Positions 15,927 to 23,437 of a stretch of DNA of 64,000 nt are shown piece by piece. This DNA is from Agromyces allii (lineage in GTDB: Bacteria > Actinomycetota > Actinomycetes > Actinomycetales > Microbacteriaceae), in assembly GCF_009749385.1 (NCBI RefSeq), contig NZ_WBIN01000003.1, forward strand, positions 248,001 to 312,000. Direction: 5' to 3'. A program made the position numbers and the translations under genes. The first letter of the stretch is position 1; the number at the start of each line of letters is the position of its first letter. Under the pieces are notes generated by a model, which was not told the origin of the DNA, made no database searches, and worked only from the letters and a program-made list of their open reading frames with translations.

Positions 15927-16955
15927 ATGCCCCGCTTCGACCTGTCGCCCGCCGACCTGCGCGTCTACCGCCCCGAGGTCGCCGAGCCGGCCGACTTCGA
16001 CGAGTTCTGGCGCGCGACGCTCGCGGAGTCGCGGGCGCTCGCCGAGGTTCCGCGGCTGACGCGCGTCGACGCCGGGCTGGTCACGGTCGAGGTGTACGAC
16101 GTCGAGTTCAGCGGGTTCGGCGGCGACCCCGTCGGCGGGTGGTTCGTCGTGCCGGCGGGGGCCGCGGCATCCGCACCGCTGCCGGCGATCGTCGAGTTCA
16201 ACGGGTACGGCGGGGGTCGGGGCCTGCCGCACGAGCGCCTCGCGTGGGCGAGCGCGGGGTACGCGTACTTCCTCATGGACACGCGCGGGCAGGGCAGCGT
16301 GTGGGGCACGGGCGGCACGACGCCCGACCCGCACGGCACCGGTCCGTCGACGCCGGGGTTCATGACGCGGGGCATCCTCGATCCGGCGACCTATTACTAC
16401 CGGCGCGTCTTCACCGACGCGGTGCTCGCGATCGACGCCGTGCGCTCGCTCGCGCAGGTCGACGTCGACCGGGTGAGCGTGAGCGGCGGAAGCCAGGGCG
16501 GCGGCATCGCGATCGCGGCGGCCGGGCTCAGCGAGGGGCTGGTCGGCGCCATGCCCGAAGTGCCGTTCCTCTGCCACTTCGAGCGCGCCGTCGGCCTCAC
16601 CGACCGCGACCCGTACCAGGAGATCGTGCGGTACCTCTCGGTGCATCGGGATGCCGCAGCAACCGCCTTCGAGACGCTCTCGTACTTCGACGGCGTGAAC
16701 TTCGCCGCCCGGGCGACCGCGCCGGCGCTGTTCTCGGTCGCGTTGATGGATCCGGTGTGCCCGCCGTCGACGGTGTTCGCCGCGCGCAATCGGTGGGGTG
16801 CGGATGCCGCGGCCGACGCCGGGGCTCCCGTCGCCGACATCGTCGAGTACGCGTTCAACGAGCACGAGGGCGGGGCCGGGGCGCACTGGCCGAGGCAGGC
16901 GGCGTGGCTGGCCGAGCGCCTGGCCGAGCGCCTGGCCGAGCGACCGGGAGCCTAG
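15927..16955 (+). CDS. Acetylxylan esterase / cephalosporin-C deacetylase family (AXE1)
   Basis: A 342-residue alpha/beta hydrolase of carbohydrate esterase family 7 type. Typical features are PADFDEFWRATLAES near the N-terminus, the oxyanion segment NGYGGGRGLPHE, MDTRGQGSVWGTGGTTPDP and the nucleophile Ser189 in SGGSQGG; LMDPVCPPSTVFAARN carries the acid, and the C-terminal NEHEGG the base His. It deacetylates xylo-oligosaccharides or related esters in the cytosol. ATG 15927 is preferred over 15921 because GAGAGG then sits at proper spacing. The C-terminus has three 12-bp repeats (CTGGCCGAGCGC) giving LAERLAERLAER. Its TAG overlaps the HxlR gene's stop in the palindrome CTAG. Confidence 0.92.
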   Translation: MPRFDLSPADLRVYRPEVAEPADFDEFWRATLAESRALAEVPRLTRVDAGLVTVEVYDVEFSGFGGDPVGGWFVVPAGAAASAPLPAIVEFNGYGGGRGLPHERLAWASAGYAYFLMDTRGQGSVWGTGGTTPDPHGTGPSTPGFMTRGILDPATYYYRRVFTDAVLAIDAVRSLAQVDVDRVSVSGGSQGGGIAIAAAGLSEGLVGAMPEVPFLCHFERAVGLTDRDPYQEIVRYLSVHRDAAATAFETLSYFDGVNFAARATAPALFSVALMDPVCPPSTVFAARNRWGADAAADAGAPVADIVEYAFNEHEGGAGAHWPRQAAWLAERLAERLAERPGA

Positions 16956-17437
16956 CCCGCGTCGCGCGCCGCATCGCCGCCGGCGCGGGCGGCCGTGTGC
17001 ACGGCGTCCCACTCGACGAGCGGCTGGAGCAGCTCGATCAACTGGAGCCCCGAGGCGCTCGGCGTGTAGGTGATGGTCACGGGCGTCGTCGCCTTCACGT
17101 GGCGCTCGATCACGCCCTCGGCTTCGAGCTCCTTGAGCCTGGCTGCGAGCAGCCGGTCGGAGATACCGTCGACGGTGGCGCGGTATTCGCTGAACCGGCG
17201 GGCGCCGCGCACGCCGGCGAGCAGGATCGCGCCGTTCCACTTGCGCCCGGCGAACTCGACCGAGCGCTGGAAGCGGCGGCAGGCCGCCTCGTCGATGTGC
17301 CCGAACTGCTCGAGCCGCGCGCGGTGGGCGGCGAGGTCGTCGCCGAGGACGGGGGCGTGCTCGGCACCGCCGTCGGCCCCGGCCGCGAGGTCGGCGGAGC
17401 TGGAGACGTTCGCCGCGACATCCGATTGACTAACCAT
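16952..17437 (-). CDS. HxlR-family transcriptional regulator
   Basis: A 161-residue winged-helix protein. The core FAGRKWNGAILLAGVRGARRFSEYRATVDGISDRLLAARLKELEAEGVIER is the HxlR signature, with GISDRLLAARLKELE as recognition region. HxlR proteins often sense electrophiles or redox-active compounds; a Cys lies just before the wing (EAACRRFQ). It is divergent from the LLM-BBE fusion oxidoreductase and is its likely regulator. ATG 17437 has no Shine-Dalgarno sequence and abuts an inverted repeat, so the mRNA may be leaderless or the start may be further in. About 45 N-terminal residues look disordered. Confidence 0.9.
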   Translation of the reverse strand: MVSQSDVAANVSSSADLAAGADGGAEHAPVLGDDLAAHRARLEQFGHIDEAACRRFQRSVEFAGRKWNGAILLAGVRGARRFSEYRATVDGISDRLLAARLKELEAEGVIERHVKATTPVTITYTPSASGLQLIELLQPLVEWDAVHTAARAGGDAARDAG

Positions 17438-17439
17438 AA

Positions 17440-17452
17440 GTAAGCAGCTTAC
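17440..17452. promoter_or_regulatory. Candidate HxlR operator
   Basis: GTAAG (17440-17444) and CTTAC (17448-17452) form an inverted repeat around CAG, in an AT-rich island immediately upstream of the HxlR start and 62 bp before the oxidoreductase fusion gene. Position and symmetry suggest autoregulation plus control of the divergent gene. Confidence 0.5.
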
Positions 17453-17514
17453 CAGCGATTGCGTTCGCCTCGCCCGGTGCGAGAGGCTCGAGAGCGCGAC
17501 ACGACGGGAGCACC

Positions 17515-19878
17515 ATGCACTACGGACACGACCTGCAGTTCGGAACCTTCATCACCCCGAGGAACGACCCGCCGCAGGCGGCCGTGCGCCTGGCCGAACT
17601 CAGCGAGGCATCGGGCTACGACCTCGTGACGTTCCAGGACCACCCGTACCAGCCGGCGTTCCACGACACGCAGACGCTGCTCACCTGGGTCGCCGCGCGC
17701 ACCGAGCGCATCCACGTCGCCGCGAACGTCGCGAACATGCCGCTGCGACCGCCGGCCGTGCTCGCCCGGGCCGCGGCGAGCCTCGACCTGCTCTCGGGCG
17801 GGCGATTCGACCTCGCGCTCGGTGCGGGCGGCTTCTGGGACCCGATCGCCGCGATGGGCGGCGTCAAGCTCACGCCCGGGCAGGCGGTCGACGCCCTCTC
17901 GGAGGCGATCGACGTGATCCGCGGCACGTGGGACGTCGACGAGCACGCCCGGTTCGTGGTCGACGGCACGTACCACCACGTGAACGGCGCGAAGCGCGGC
18001 CCGGCGCCCGCCCACAACATCCCGATCTGGATCGGCGCCCTGAAGCCGCGCATGCTGCGCCTCATCGGCCGCAAGGGCGACGGCTGGCTGCCCTCGCTCG
18101 GCTACCTGCAGCCCGGCGACCTCGAGCGCGGCAACCGGACGATCGACGAGGCCGCGCTCGCCGCGGGCCGCGACCCCCGCGAGATTCGCCGCCTGCTGAA
18201 CATCGGCGGTCGGTTCACGAGCGGGCGCGGCGGCGGCGCGGGCGGCGGGGCCGGGCGCGCAGGCGTCAAGGCGACGAGCTTCGACGGCCCCGCCGAGCAG
18301 TGGGTCGAGCAGTTGCTCCCGTACGTGCTCGAGGACGGCATCGGCACGTTCATCCTCGCGAGCGACGACCCCGGCACCATCGTGCACTTCGGCGAGGAGG
18401 TCGCCCCCGCGCTGCGCGAAGCGGTCGCGGCCGAGCTCGGTCACGCGGGTTCGGGCGCGGGCGACGGCGGCGCACAGGGCGCGACGACGGATGCCGCGGG
18501 CGGCCGCATCGTCGCCGCCGCCGGCCAGGTGCGCAGCTCGGCCGTGCGTGCGAAGCGCCGCGACGGCATCGACTACGAGGCCGTGCCGCCGTCGCTCGCG
18601 GCGCATGCGATCGAGCCGGGCGACGCGGGCTACTCGCGCGTGAAGTCGACGTACATGCGCGGCGGCTCGCCGGGCATCGTGCTGCAGCCGGGCGACCCCG
18701 AGGAGGTCGCCGAGGCGCTCGCGTTCGCGCGCCGCCACCCCGACGTGCCGTTCGGCGTGCGCAGCGGCGGACACGGCATCAGCGGTCGTTCGACGAACGA
18801 CGGCGGCATCGTGCTCGACCTCTCGCGCCTGAACACGATGCGCGTGCTCGACGCCGACCGGCGGCTCGTGCGCGTCGAGGCGGGCGCCCGGTGGATGGAC
18901 GTCGCCGCGTTCCTCTCGCCGCACGGCTGGGCGCTGAGCTCGGGCGACTACGGGGGAGTCGGCGTCGGCGGGCTCGCGACGGCCGGCGGCATCGGCTGGC
19001 TCGTGCGCGAGCACGGCCTCACCATCGACCACGTGCGGGCCGTCGAGCTCGTGCTGGCCGACGGGTCGATCGTGCGGGCCGACGCCACGCAGCATCCGGA
19101 TCTCTTCTGGGCCGTGCGCGGCGCGGGCGCGAACATCGGTGTGGCGACCGCCTTCGAGTTCGAGGTCGACGAGGTCGGCGAGGTGGGCTTCGCGCAGCTC
19201 GCGTTCGACGCGAGCGACACCGCCGGGTTCCTGCAGGCGTGGGGCGACTGGGTCGTCGACTCGCCTCGCGACCTCACGAGCTTCCTGCTCATGGGCGGCC
19301 CGCGCCCCGGCCAGCCGCCCGTAGCGCAGGTCATGGCCGTGATCGACTCGAACGACCCCGACACGATCCTCGCCCGGCTCCAGCCGCTCGCCGAGGTCGC
19401 CCCGCTCGTCGGGCAGGAGGTGCGGCTCACCACGTACGAGGCCGTCATCTCGAACGCGTCGGATGCCGCGCACGCCGGACAGGGCGAGCCGATGGCCAAG
19501 TCCGGACTCATCGGCCGCATCACGCCCGAGTTCGCCCGCGACGCGGCCGCGTTCCTCGAGAGCGGCGCGACGTACTTCTTCCAGATCCGCGCGGCCGGCG
19601 GTGCCGTGCACGACGTGCCGGCGGATGCCACGGCCTACGGCCACCGCGAGGCGGAGTTCTCGGTCTCGGCCATGGGCTCGCCGCGGCACGGGACGCGCGA
19701 GCTGTGGAACGAGCTCATGGCCCCGCACATGTCGGGCGCCTACCTGAGCTTCGAGACCGAGCAGGGCCCCGAGCAGCTCGCCGCCGCCTACCCGCCCGCC
19801 ACGCTCGAGCGCCTGCGCGAGATCAAGCGGCGCGTCGACCCCGACAACCTCTTCCGCGACAACGCGAACATCGCGTAG
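17515..19878 (+). CDS. Bifunctional fusion: LLM-class flavin oxidoreductase + BBE-type FAD-binding oxidoreductase
   Basis: A 787-residue protein joining two normally separate enzymes. Residues 1 to about 305 are a luciferase-like (FMN/F420-dependent) domain: FGTFITPRNDPPQ, LVTFQDHPYQPAF, LDLLSGGRFDLALGAGGFWD and PIWIGALKPRMLRLIGRKGDGWLPS. A linker rich in Gly/Ala follows. From about 360 the protein is a PCMH/berberine-bridge-type oxidase: RSGGHGISGRSTNDGG with His420 placed for covalent FAD attachment, GVGVGGLATAGGIGWLVREHGL, and the C-terminal substrate-capping piece KRRVDPDNLFRDNANI. The second Cys of bicovalent BBE enzymes is absent (SSGDYGGVGVGG). The gene is divergent from HxlR. Coupled two-step oxidation is a reasonable inference; the substrate is unknown. 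Confidence 0.9.
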   Translation: MHYGHDLQFGTFITPRNDPPQAAVRLAELSEASGYDLVTFQDHPYQPAFHDTQTLLTWVAARTERIHVAANVANMPLRPPAVLARAAASLDLLSGGRFDLALGAGGFWDPIAAMGGVKLTPGQAVDALSEAIDVIRGTWDVDEHARFVVDGTYHHVNGAKRGPAPAHNIPIWIGALKPRMLRLIGRKGDGWLPSLGYLQPGDLERGNRTIDEAALAAGRDPREIRRLLNIGGRFTSGRGGGAGGGAGRAGVKATSFDGPAEQWVEQLLPYVLEDGIGTFILASDDPGTIVHFGEEVAPALREAVAAELGHAGSGAGDGGAQGATTDAAGGRIVAAAGQVRSSAVRAKRRDGIDYEAVPPSLAAHAIEPGDAGYSRVKSTYMRGGSPGIVLQPGDPEEVAEALAFARRHPDVPFGVRSGGHGISGRSTNDGGIVLDLSRLNTMRVLDADRRLVRVEAGARWMDVAAFLSPHGWALSSGDYGGVGVGGLATAGGIGWLVREHGLTIDHVRAVELVLADGSIVRADATQHPDLFWAVRGAGANIGVATAFEFEVDEVGEVGFAQLAFDASDTAGFLQAWGDWVVDSPRDLTSFLLMGGPRPGQPPVAQVMAVIDSNDPDTILARLQPLAEVAPLVGQEVRLTTYEAVISNASDAAHAGQGEPMAKSGLIGRITPEFARDAAAFLESGATYFFQIRAAGGAVHDVPADATAYGHREAEFSVSAMGSPRHGTRELWNELMAPHMSGAYLSFETEQGPEQLAAAYPPATLERLREIKRRVDPDNLFRDNANIA

Positions 19879-19888
19879 GCGCCGCGCC

Positions 19889-19933
19889 GCGGCATCCGCC
19901 CCTCCCGACGAGAATGAGGGCGCCGGATGCCGC
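19889..19933. terminator. Hairpin of the GGATGCC family after the fusion gene
   Basis: GCGGCATCCG (19889-19898) and CGGATGCCGC (19924-19933) are inverted, with inner CCCTC and GAGGG segments extending the pairing toward a small loop. It begins 10 bp past the oxidoreductase stop codon and precedes the next gene on the same strand. Confidence 0.5.
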
Positions 19934-20007
19934 GGGCCGTCGAACTTCCGATCGATGTCCTGCTTCGGCCGGCCGAATAGGCTCGGAGGCAGAAGAAACG
20001 AGGGTCG

Positions 20008-20496
20008 ATGGATCTCGAACCGATGCTCCTGAAGCTCGACCGCATCGCGGGAGGTCGCGACGCGGGCGTGAAGGCCGATCCCGAACTCGTCGCGCACCCG
20101 CGCACCAGGCGGGCGTTCGTCTGGATCACCTGGCTGCTCGCCGTCGAGGTGCTGATCGGGCTGGCGGCGCTCGTCGTCGCCTTCGTGCTGTTCGCGAACG
20201 GAGTGGTGCTCGCGTTCCCGGTGTGGATGCGCATCTTCATCGTGCTCGCCATGACCGTCACGCTGTTCTACTTCGCGTGGCGGGCTCAGCGCGGCTACCG
20301 CTGGGCCTATTCGCGGCTGCGGCTGTTCAGCAAGATCTTCCCGGTGGTCACGCTCGTCATGGCGGCGATCCCGGGCCTCTTCCCGTTCTGGATGGTGACC
20401 GAGCAGATCGTGTTCAGCCTGATCCTGATCGGCGTCGCCGACTTCCTCGACAGCGACCACATGCGCGCGGTGTTCCGCAAGCCCGAGGCCGTCTGA
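20008..20496 (+). CDS. Hypothetical four-helix membrane protein
   Basis: A 162-residue protein with a 35-residue charged N-terminus and four hydrophobic segments (about residues 39-65, 72-92, 109-128 and 132-148), ending in a charged tail SDHMRAVFRKPEAV. An aromatic/arginine-rich loop WRAQRGYRWAYSRLRLFSK separates TM2 and TM3. I do not recognise a family. The ATG at 20008 follows an AGAAACGAGGG site. It is convergent with the decarboxylase gene, with a perfect 18-bp palindrome between the two ends. Confidence 0.75.
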   Translation: MDLEPMLLKLDRIAGGRDAGVKADPELVAHPRTRRAFVWITWLLAVEVLIGLAALVVAFVLFANGVVLAFPVWMRIFIVLAMTVTLFYFAWRAQRGYRWAYSRLRLFSKIFPVVTLVMAAIPGLFPFWMVTEQIVFSLILIGVADFLDSDHMRAVFRKPEAV

Positions 20497-20513
20497 GGGT
20501 TCCGGGCGGGCGA

Positions 20514-20531
20514 CGGATGCCGCGGCATCCG
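20514..20531. repeat. Perfect palindrome CGGATGCCGCGGCATCCG between convergent genes
   Basis: The 18-mer lies 17 bp after the membrane-protein stop codon and 1 bp before the decarboxylase stop triplet. Identical copies lie inside coding sequence at 8395-8412 and 27494-27511. Here it can fold in transcripts from either strand. Confidence 0.7.
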
Positions 20532-20532
20532 C

Positions 20533-21948
20533 TCACTCCATGGTGTCGAGGATCGCGGTGAGCTGCTCGAACGTGGTCAGCGGGTTCACGATCGCGAAGC
20601 GCGTGTTCGGGCGGCCGAGGTGCGAGCTCGGGGTGACGAACGCGAGCTGGTCGTCGAGGAGCTTGGCCGACCAGGCGGCGTACTGCTCGCGGGTCCAGCC
20701 GTCGCGCTCGAAGACCACGACCGAGAGCTGCGGGTCGCGCACGAGCGAGAAGCCCGGGCGGCGACGGATCTCGGCGGCGATGTCCTGGGCGAGCTGCAGC
20801 GACGAGCCGATCGCCTCGCGGTAGGCGCCGCCGCCGTAGGTCGCGAGCGAGAACCACATGGGCAGTCCGCGGGGGCGTCGCGTGAGGTGGATCGCGTAGT
20901 CGGAGGGGCTCCACTCCGCCGTCTCGGTGAGCGTGTCGAGGTACTCGGCGTGCTGCGTGTGCGCCGCGCGGCCGCGGTTCGGGTCGCGGTAGATGAGCGC
21001 GCACGCGTCGAACGGCGCGAAGAGCCACTTGTGCGGGTCGACGATGACCGAGTCCGCGCGCCCGACGCCCTCGAACCGGTCGCGGGCGAGCGGCGAGAGC
21101 ATCGCGGCGAGCCCGTAGGCGCCGTCGATGTGCAGCCAGAAGTCGTAGTCGTCCTTCAGCGCGGCGATCGAGGCGACGTCGTCGACGATGCCGAAGTTCG
21201 TGGAGCCGCCGGTGGCGACCACGGCGAAGACGGATGCCCCGTGCTCCTCGAGCGCGTCGCGCACCGCCTCGCCGCGCAGCTGCCCGTCGGGCCCGGGCGA
21301 GACCTTCACGATGTCGACGTCCATGACGCGCGCGGCCGACGCGATCGAGGAGTGCGCCTCGGCGCTGCAGACGACCTTCCAGCGAGGGGCGGATGCCGCG
21401 GGGTCGGTCTCCGCGAGACGGGCGCGGGCCGCCTCGCGGGCGGCGACGAGCGCCGAGAGGTTGCCGAGCGTGCCGCCCTGCACGAACACGCCGCCGGCGC
21501 CCGCCGGGAGCCCGAACTCGTTGGAGAGCCAGCGCAGCACCTCGTTCTCGGCGTGCACGGCGCCCGAGCCCTCGAGCCATGAGCCGCCGTAGATCGCGGA
21601 GGCCGAGACGACGAGGTCGAACGCCGACGCGGCGTTCGTCGGCGCGATCGGGATGAAGGAGAGGTACTGCGGGTGGTCGGTCGTGATGCAGGCCGGGGCG
21701 AGCACGTGCTCGAAGATCGCGAGCGCCCGGCGGGCGCCGATGCCCTGCTCGTCGATCGTGCGACCGGCGAGGCGGTTGAGCTCGGCGGGGGAGAAGGGCT
21801 TGTCGAGCGGGGTGTCCTCGGAGAGCATGCGGCGGCGCGAGTAGTCGAGCACGAGGTCGACGATCGCCTCGGTCTCATCGGTGAACGCGTGCATGCGGGT
21901 CGGGTCGGCCGGTGCCGAACCGGGGGCGATGCGGTGGTCGGTGTTCAT
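20533..21948 (-). CDS. Pyridoxal-phosphate-dependent amino acid decarboxylase (group II)
   Basis: A 471-residue fold-type I PLP enzyme of the aromatic/glutamate decarboxylase group, converting an amino acid to an amine and CO2. Seen: HPQYLSFIPIAPT and SWLEGSGAVHAENEVLRWL, the PLP-phosphate region FVQGGTLGNLSALVAAR, FWLHIDGAYG with the pyridine-N Asp, and catalytic Lys307 in VDPHKWLFAPFD. The substrate could be an aromatic amino acid, glutamate or diaminobutyrate and cannot be decided from these motifs. ATG 21948 follows AAGGGAAGC. The 291 bp upstream, shared with a divergent gene, hold no other gene. Confidence 0.92.
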   Translation of the reverse strand: MNTDHRIAPGSAPADPTRMHAFTDETEAIVDLVLDYSRRRMLSEDTPLDKPFSPAELNRLAGRTIDEQGIGARRALAIFEHVLAPACITTDHPQYLSFIPIAPTNAASAFDLVVSASAIYGGSWLEGSGAVHAENEVLRWLSNEFGLPAGAGGVFVQGGTLGNLSALVAAREAARARLAETDPAASAPRWKVVCSAEAHSSIASAARVMDVDIVKVSPGPDGQLRGEAVRDALEEHGASVFAVVATGGSTNFGIVDDVASIAALKDDYDFWLHIDGAYGLAAMLSPLARDRFEGVGRADSVIVDPHKWLFAPFDACALIYRDPNRGRAAHTQHAEYLDTLTETAEWSPSDYAIHLTRRPRGLPMWFSLATYGGGAYREAIGSSLQLAQDIAAEIRRRPGFSLVRDPQLSVVVFERDGWTREQYAAWSAKLLDDQLAFVTPSSHLGRPNTRFAIVNPLTTFEQLTAILDTME

Positions 21949-22239
21949 GGTGCTTCCCTTTCTGAGTCGCACGGGGGTTCGGCGAGCTAGGAGCAGCGTC
22001 GCACACACGCCCAGCATTGTGCAAAAACGCGCGCGAGAACGGAATCCGCAGCACTTTTCTTGTGTTTCAGGTCGATCGACTGAATGAAAGTGCGCGTTGC
22101 GGCGCAGTTTTGCGCAGCGTGTTTCGAGGCGGAATGCACGCGGCATCCGTGGCATCCCTGATCCGGAAGGTGCACGATGAGCGTAGAACGCCACATGAGA
22201 GAACCTCAAGGAGAACGTCGCAAGGAGAGGATGTGCGCC

Positions 22240-23346
22240 ATGCCGCTCGTCATCGGCGGAGTCGAACTGCACCTCGGGCCGACCTCGGTCGGCGGCCCCG
22301 ACGACCTCGACCTCGCCATACGCGAGTTCCTCGCCGGCGCCAAGCACACGCTCGCGATCGCCGTGCAGGAGGTCGACTCGCGCCCGATCGCCGAGGCCAT
22401 CGTCGACGCCACCAAGCGCGGCGTGCGCGTGCGCCTCATCCTCGAGGGCGACTACCTCACCGAGGACAAGGCGATCGCCGACCCGTGGAACACCGCGGGC
22501 GCCCACGACGAGAACCGGTTCCTGCTCGCCGCTCTGCTGAAGTCGCGGGTCGACGTGGTCAGCGACCTGAACCCCAAGATCTTCCACCAGAAGTTCATCG
22601 TGCGCGACGCGGGCGAGGCGACGGCGGCCGTGCTCACCGGGTCGACGAACTTCACGCGCACCGACACCGGCACCAACGCGACATCCGGACCGGGCAAGGG
22701 GCAGAACCTCAACCACGTGGTCGTGCTGCGCGGAAAGAAGCCGGCGGCCGACTACCTCGTCGAGTTCGAGCGCATGCGCTCCGGCACGTTCGGCGACCTG
22801 CACGAGCGCGTCGAGCCCAAGCCGTCGGAGTTCGGGCTGCCCGCCGTGCGCGTGAAGCCGCTCTTCGCCCCGAGGCACGGCCCCGAGATGGAGATCATGA
22901 AGCAGATGCTGAAGGCGAAGACCTCGATCGACTTCGCGATGTTCACGTTCGCGCAGTCCTCGGGCATCGACGACACGATGATCCGGCTGCGGCCGCTCGT
23001 GGCCCGCATGCGCGGCGTGCTCGACCGGGGGCAGGGCGCGGCGAAGTGGGCCGCGACGAAGGGGCTCGCCGGCGGGGCCGTCGAGCTCTACACGACGAAG
23101 CTCGGCACGGGCGTGCGCAAGCTGCACCACAAGCTCATGGTCATCGACGAACGCGTGCTCATCGTCGGCAGCTTCAACTACACGGCACCGGCCAACACCC
23201 TGAACGACGAGAACATCGTCGTCATCGGCGATCTCGAAGAGCCGGAGGGCACCCCGACGGATGTCGCGCAGCGGGCGCTCGCGACCTACGCGCTCACCGA
23301 GATCGACCGCATCATCGACGAGCTCGCCGAGCCGATCGTCGTGTGA
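22240..23346 (+). CDS. Phospholipase D-like (HKD) domain protein
   Basis: A 368-residue cytosolic protein with two HKD half-sites: HQKFIVRD (His116) followed by TGSTNFTRT, and HHKLMVID (His296) followed by VGSFNYTAPANTLNDEN. The two histidines form the phosphohistidine active site of PLD-superfamily phosphodiesterases, which act on phospholipids or nucleic acids. No signal peptide is visible, so a nuclease-type or intracellular role is at least as likely as a lipase. ATG 22240 is chosen because AAGGAGAGG ends 9 bases upstream; ATG 22231 would have the site too close. Confidence 0.88.
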   Translation: MPLVIGGVELHLGPTSVGGPDDLDLAIREFLAGAKHTLAIAVQEVDSRPIAEAIVDATKRGVRVRLILEGDYLTEDKAIADPWNTAGAHDENRFLLAALLKSRVDVVSDLNPKIFHQKFIVRDAGEATAAVLTGSTNFTRTDTGTNATSGPGKGQNLNHVVVLRGKKPAADYLVEFERMRSGTFGDLHERVEPKPSEFGLPAVRVKPLFAPRHGPEMEIMKQMLKAKTSIDFAMFTFAQSSGIDDTMIRLRPLVARMRGVLDRGQGAAKWAATKGLAGGAVELYTTKLGTGVRKLHHKLMVIDERVLIVGSFNYTAPANTLNDENIVVIGDLEEPEGTPTDVAQRALATYALTEIDRIIDELAEPIVV

Positions 23347-23437
23347 GTGCTCCTCCCCGGAGAACGGATGCCGCGACCCGTCGCCGCGCTGTGGACGCCT
23401 CCCGAATGCCGTAGCCGACCCTGAATAGACTGCGCGG

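Noticed and set aside
17449..20460. About 1,000-codon minus-strand open frame opposite the LLM-BBE fusion
   Set aside because: Composition (Arg, Glu, Val, His rich, no motifs) is that of an antisense shadow. The + strand has clear enzyme motifs in the same place.
21949..22239. Extension of the decarboxylase gene upstream, or a small gene in the gap
   Set aside because: The frame stays open far upstream, but ATG 21948 has a ribosome-binding site and the family's N-terminus. The 291-bp gap shows no convincing gene, only a GTCGATCGAC palindrome near 22070 and a ribosome-binding site for the PLD-like gene.
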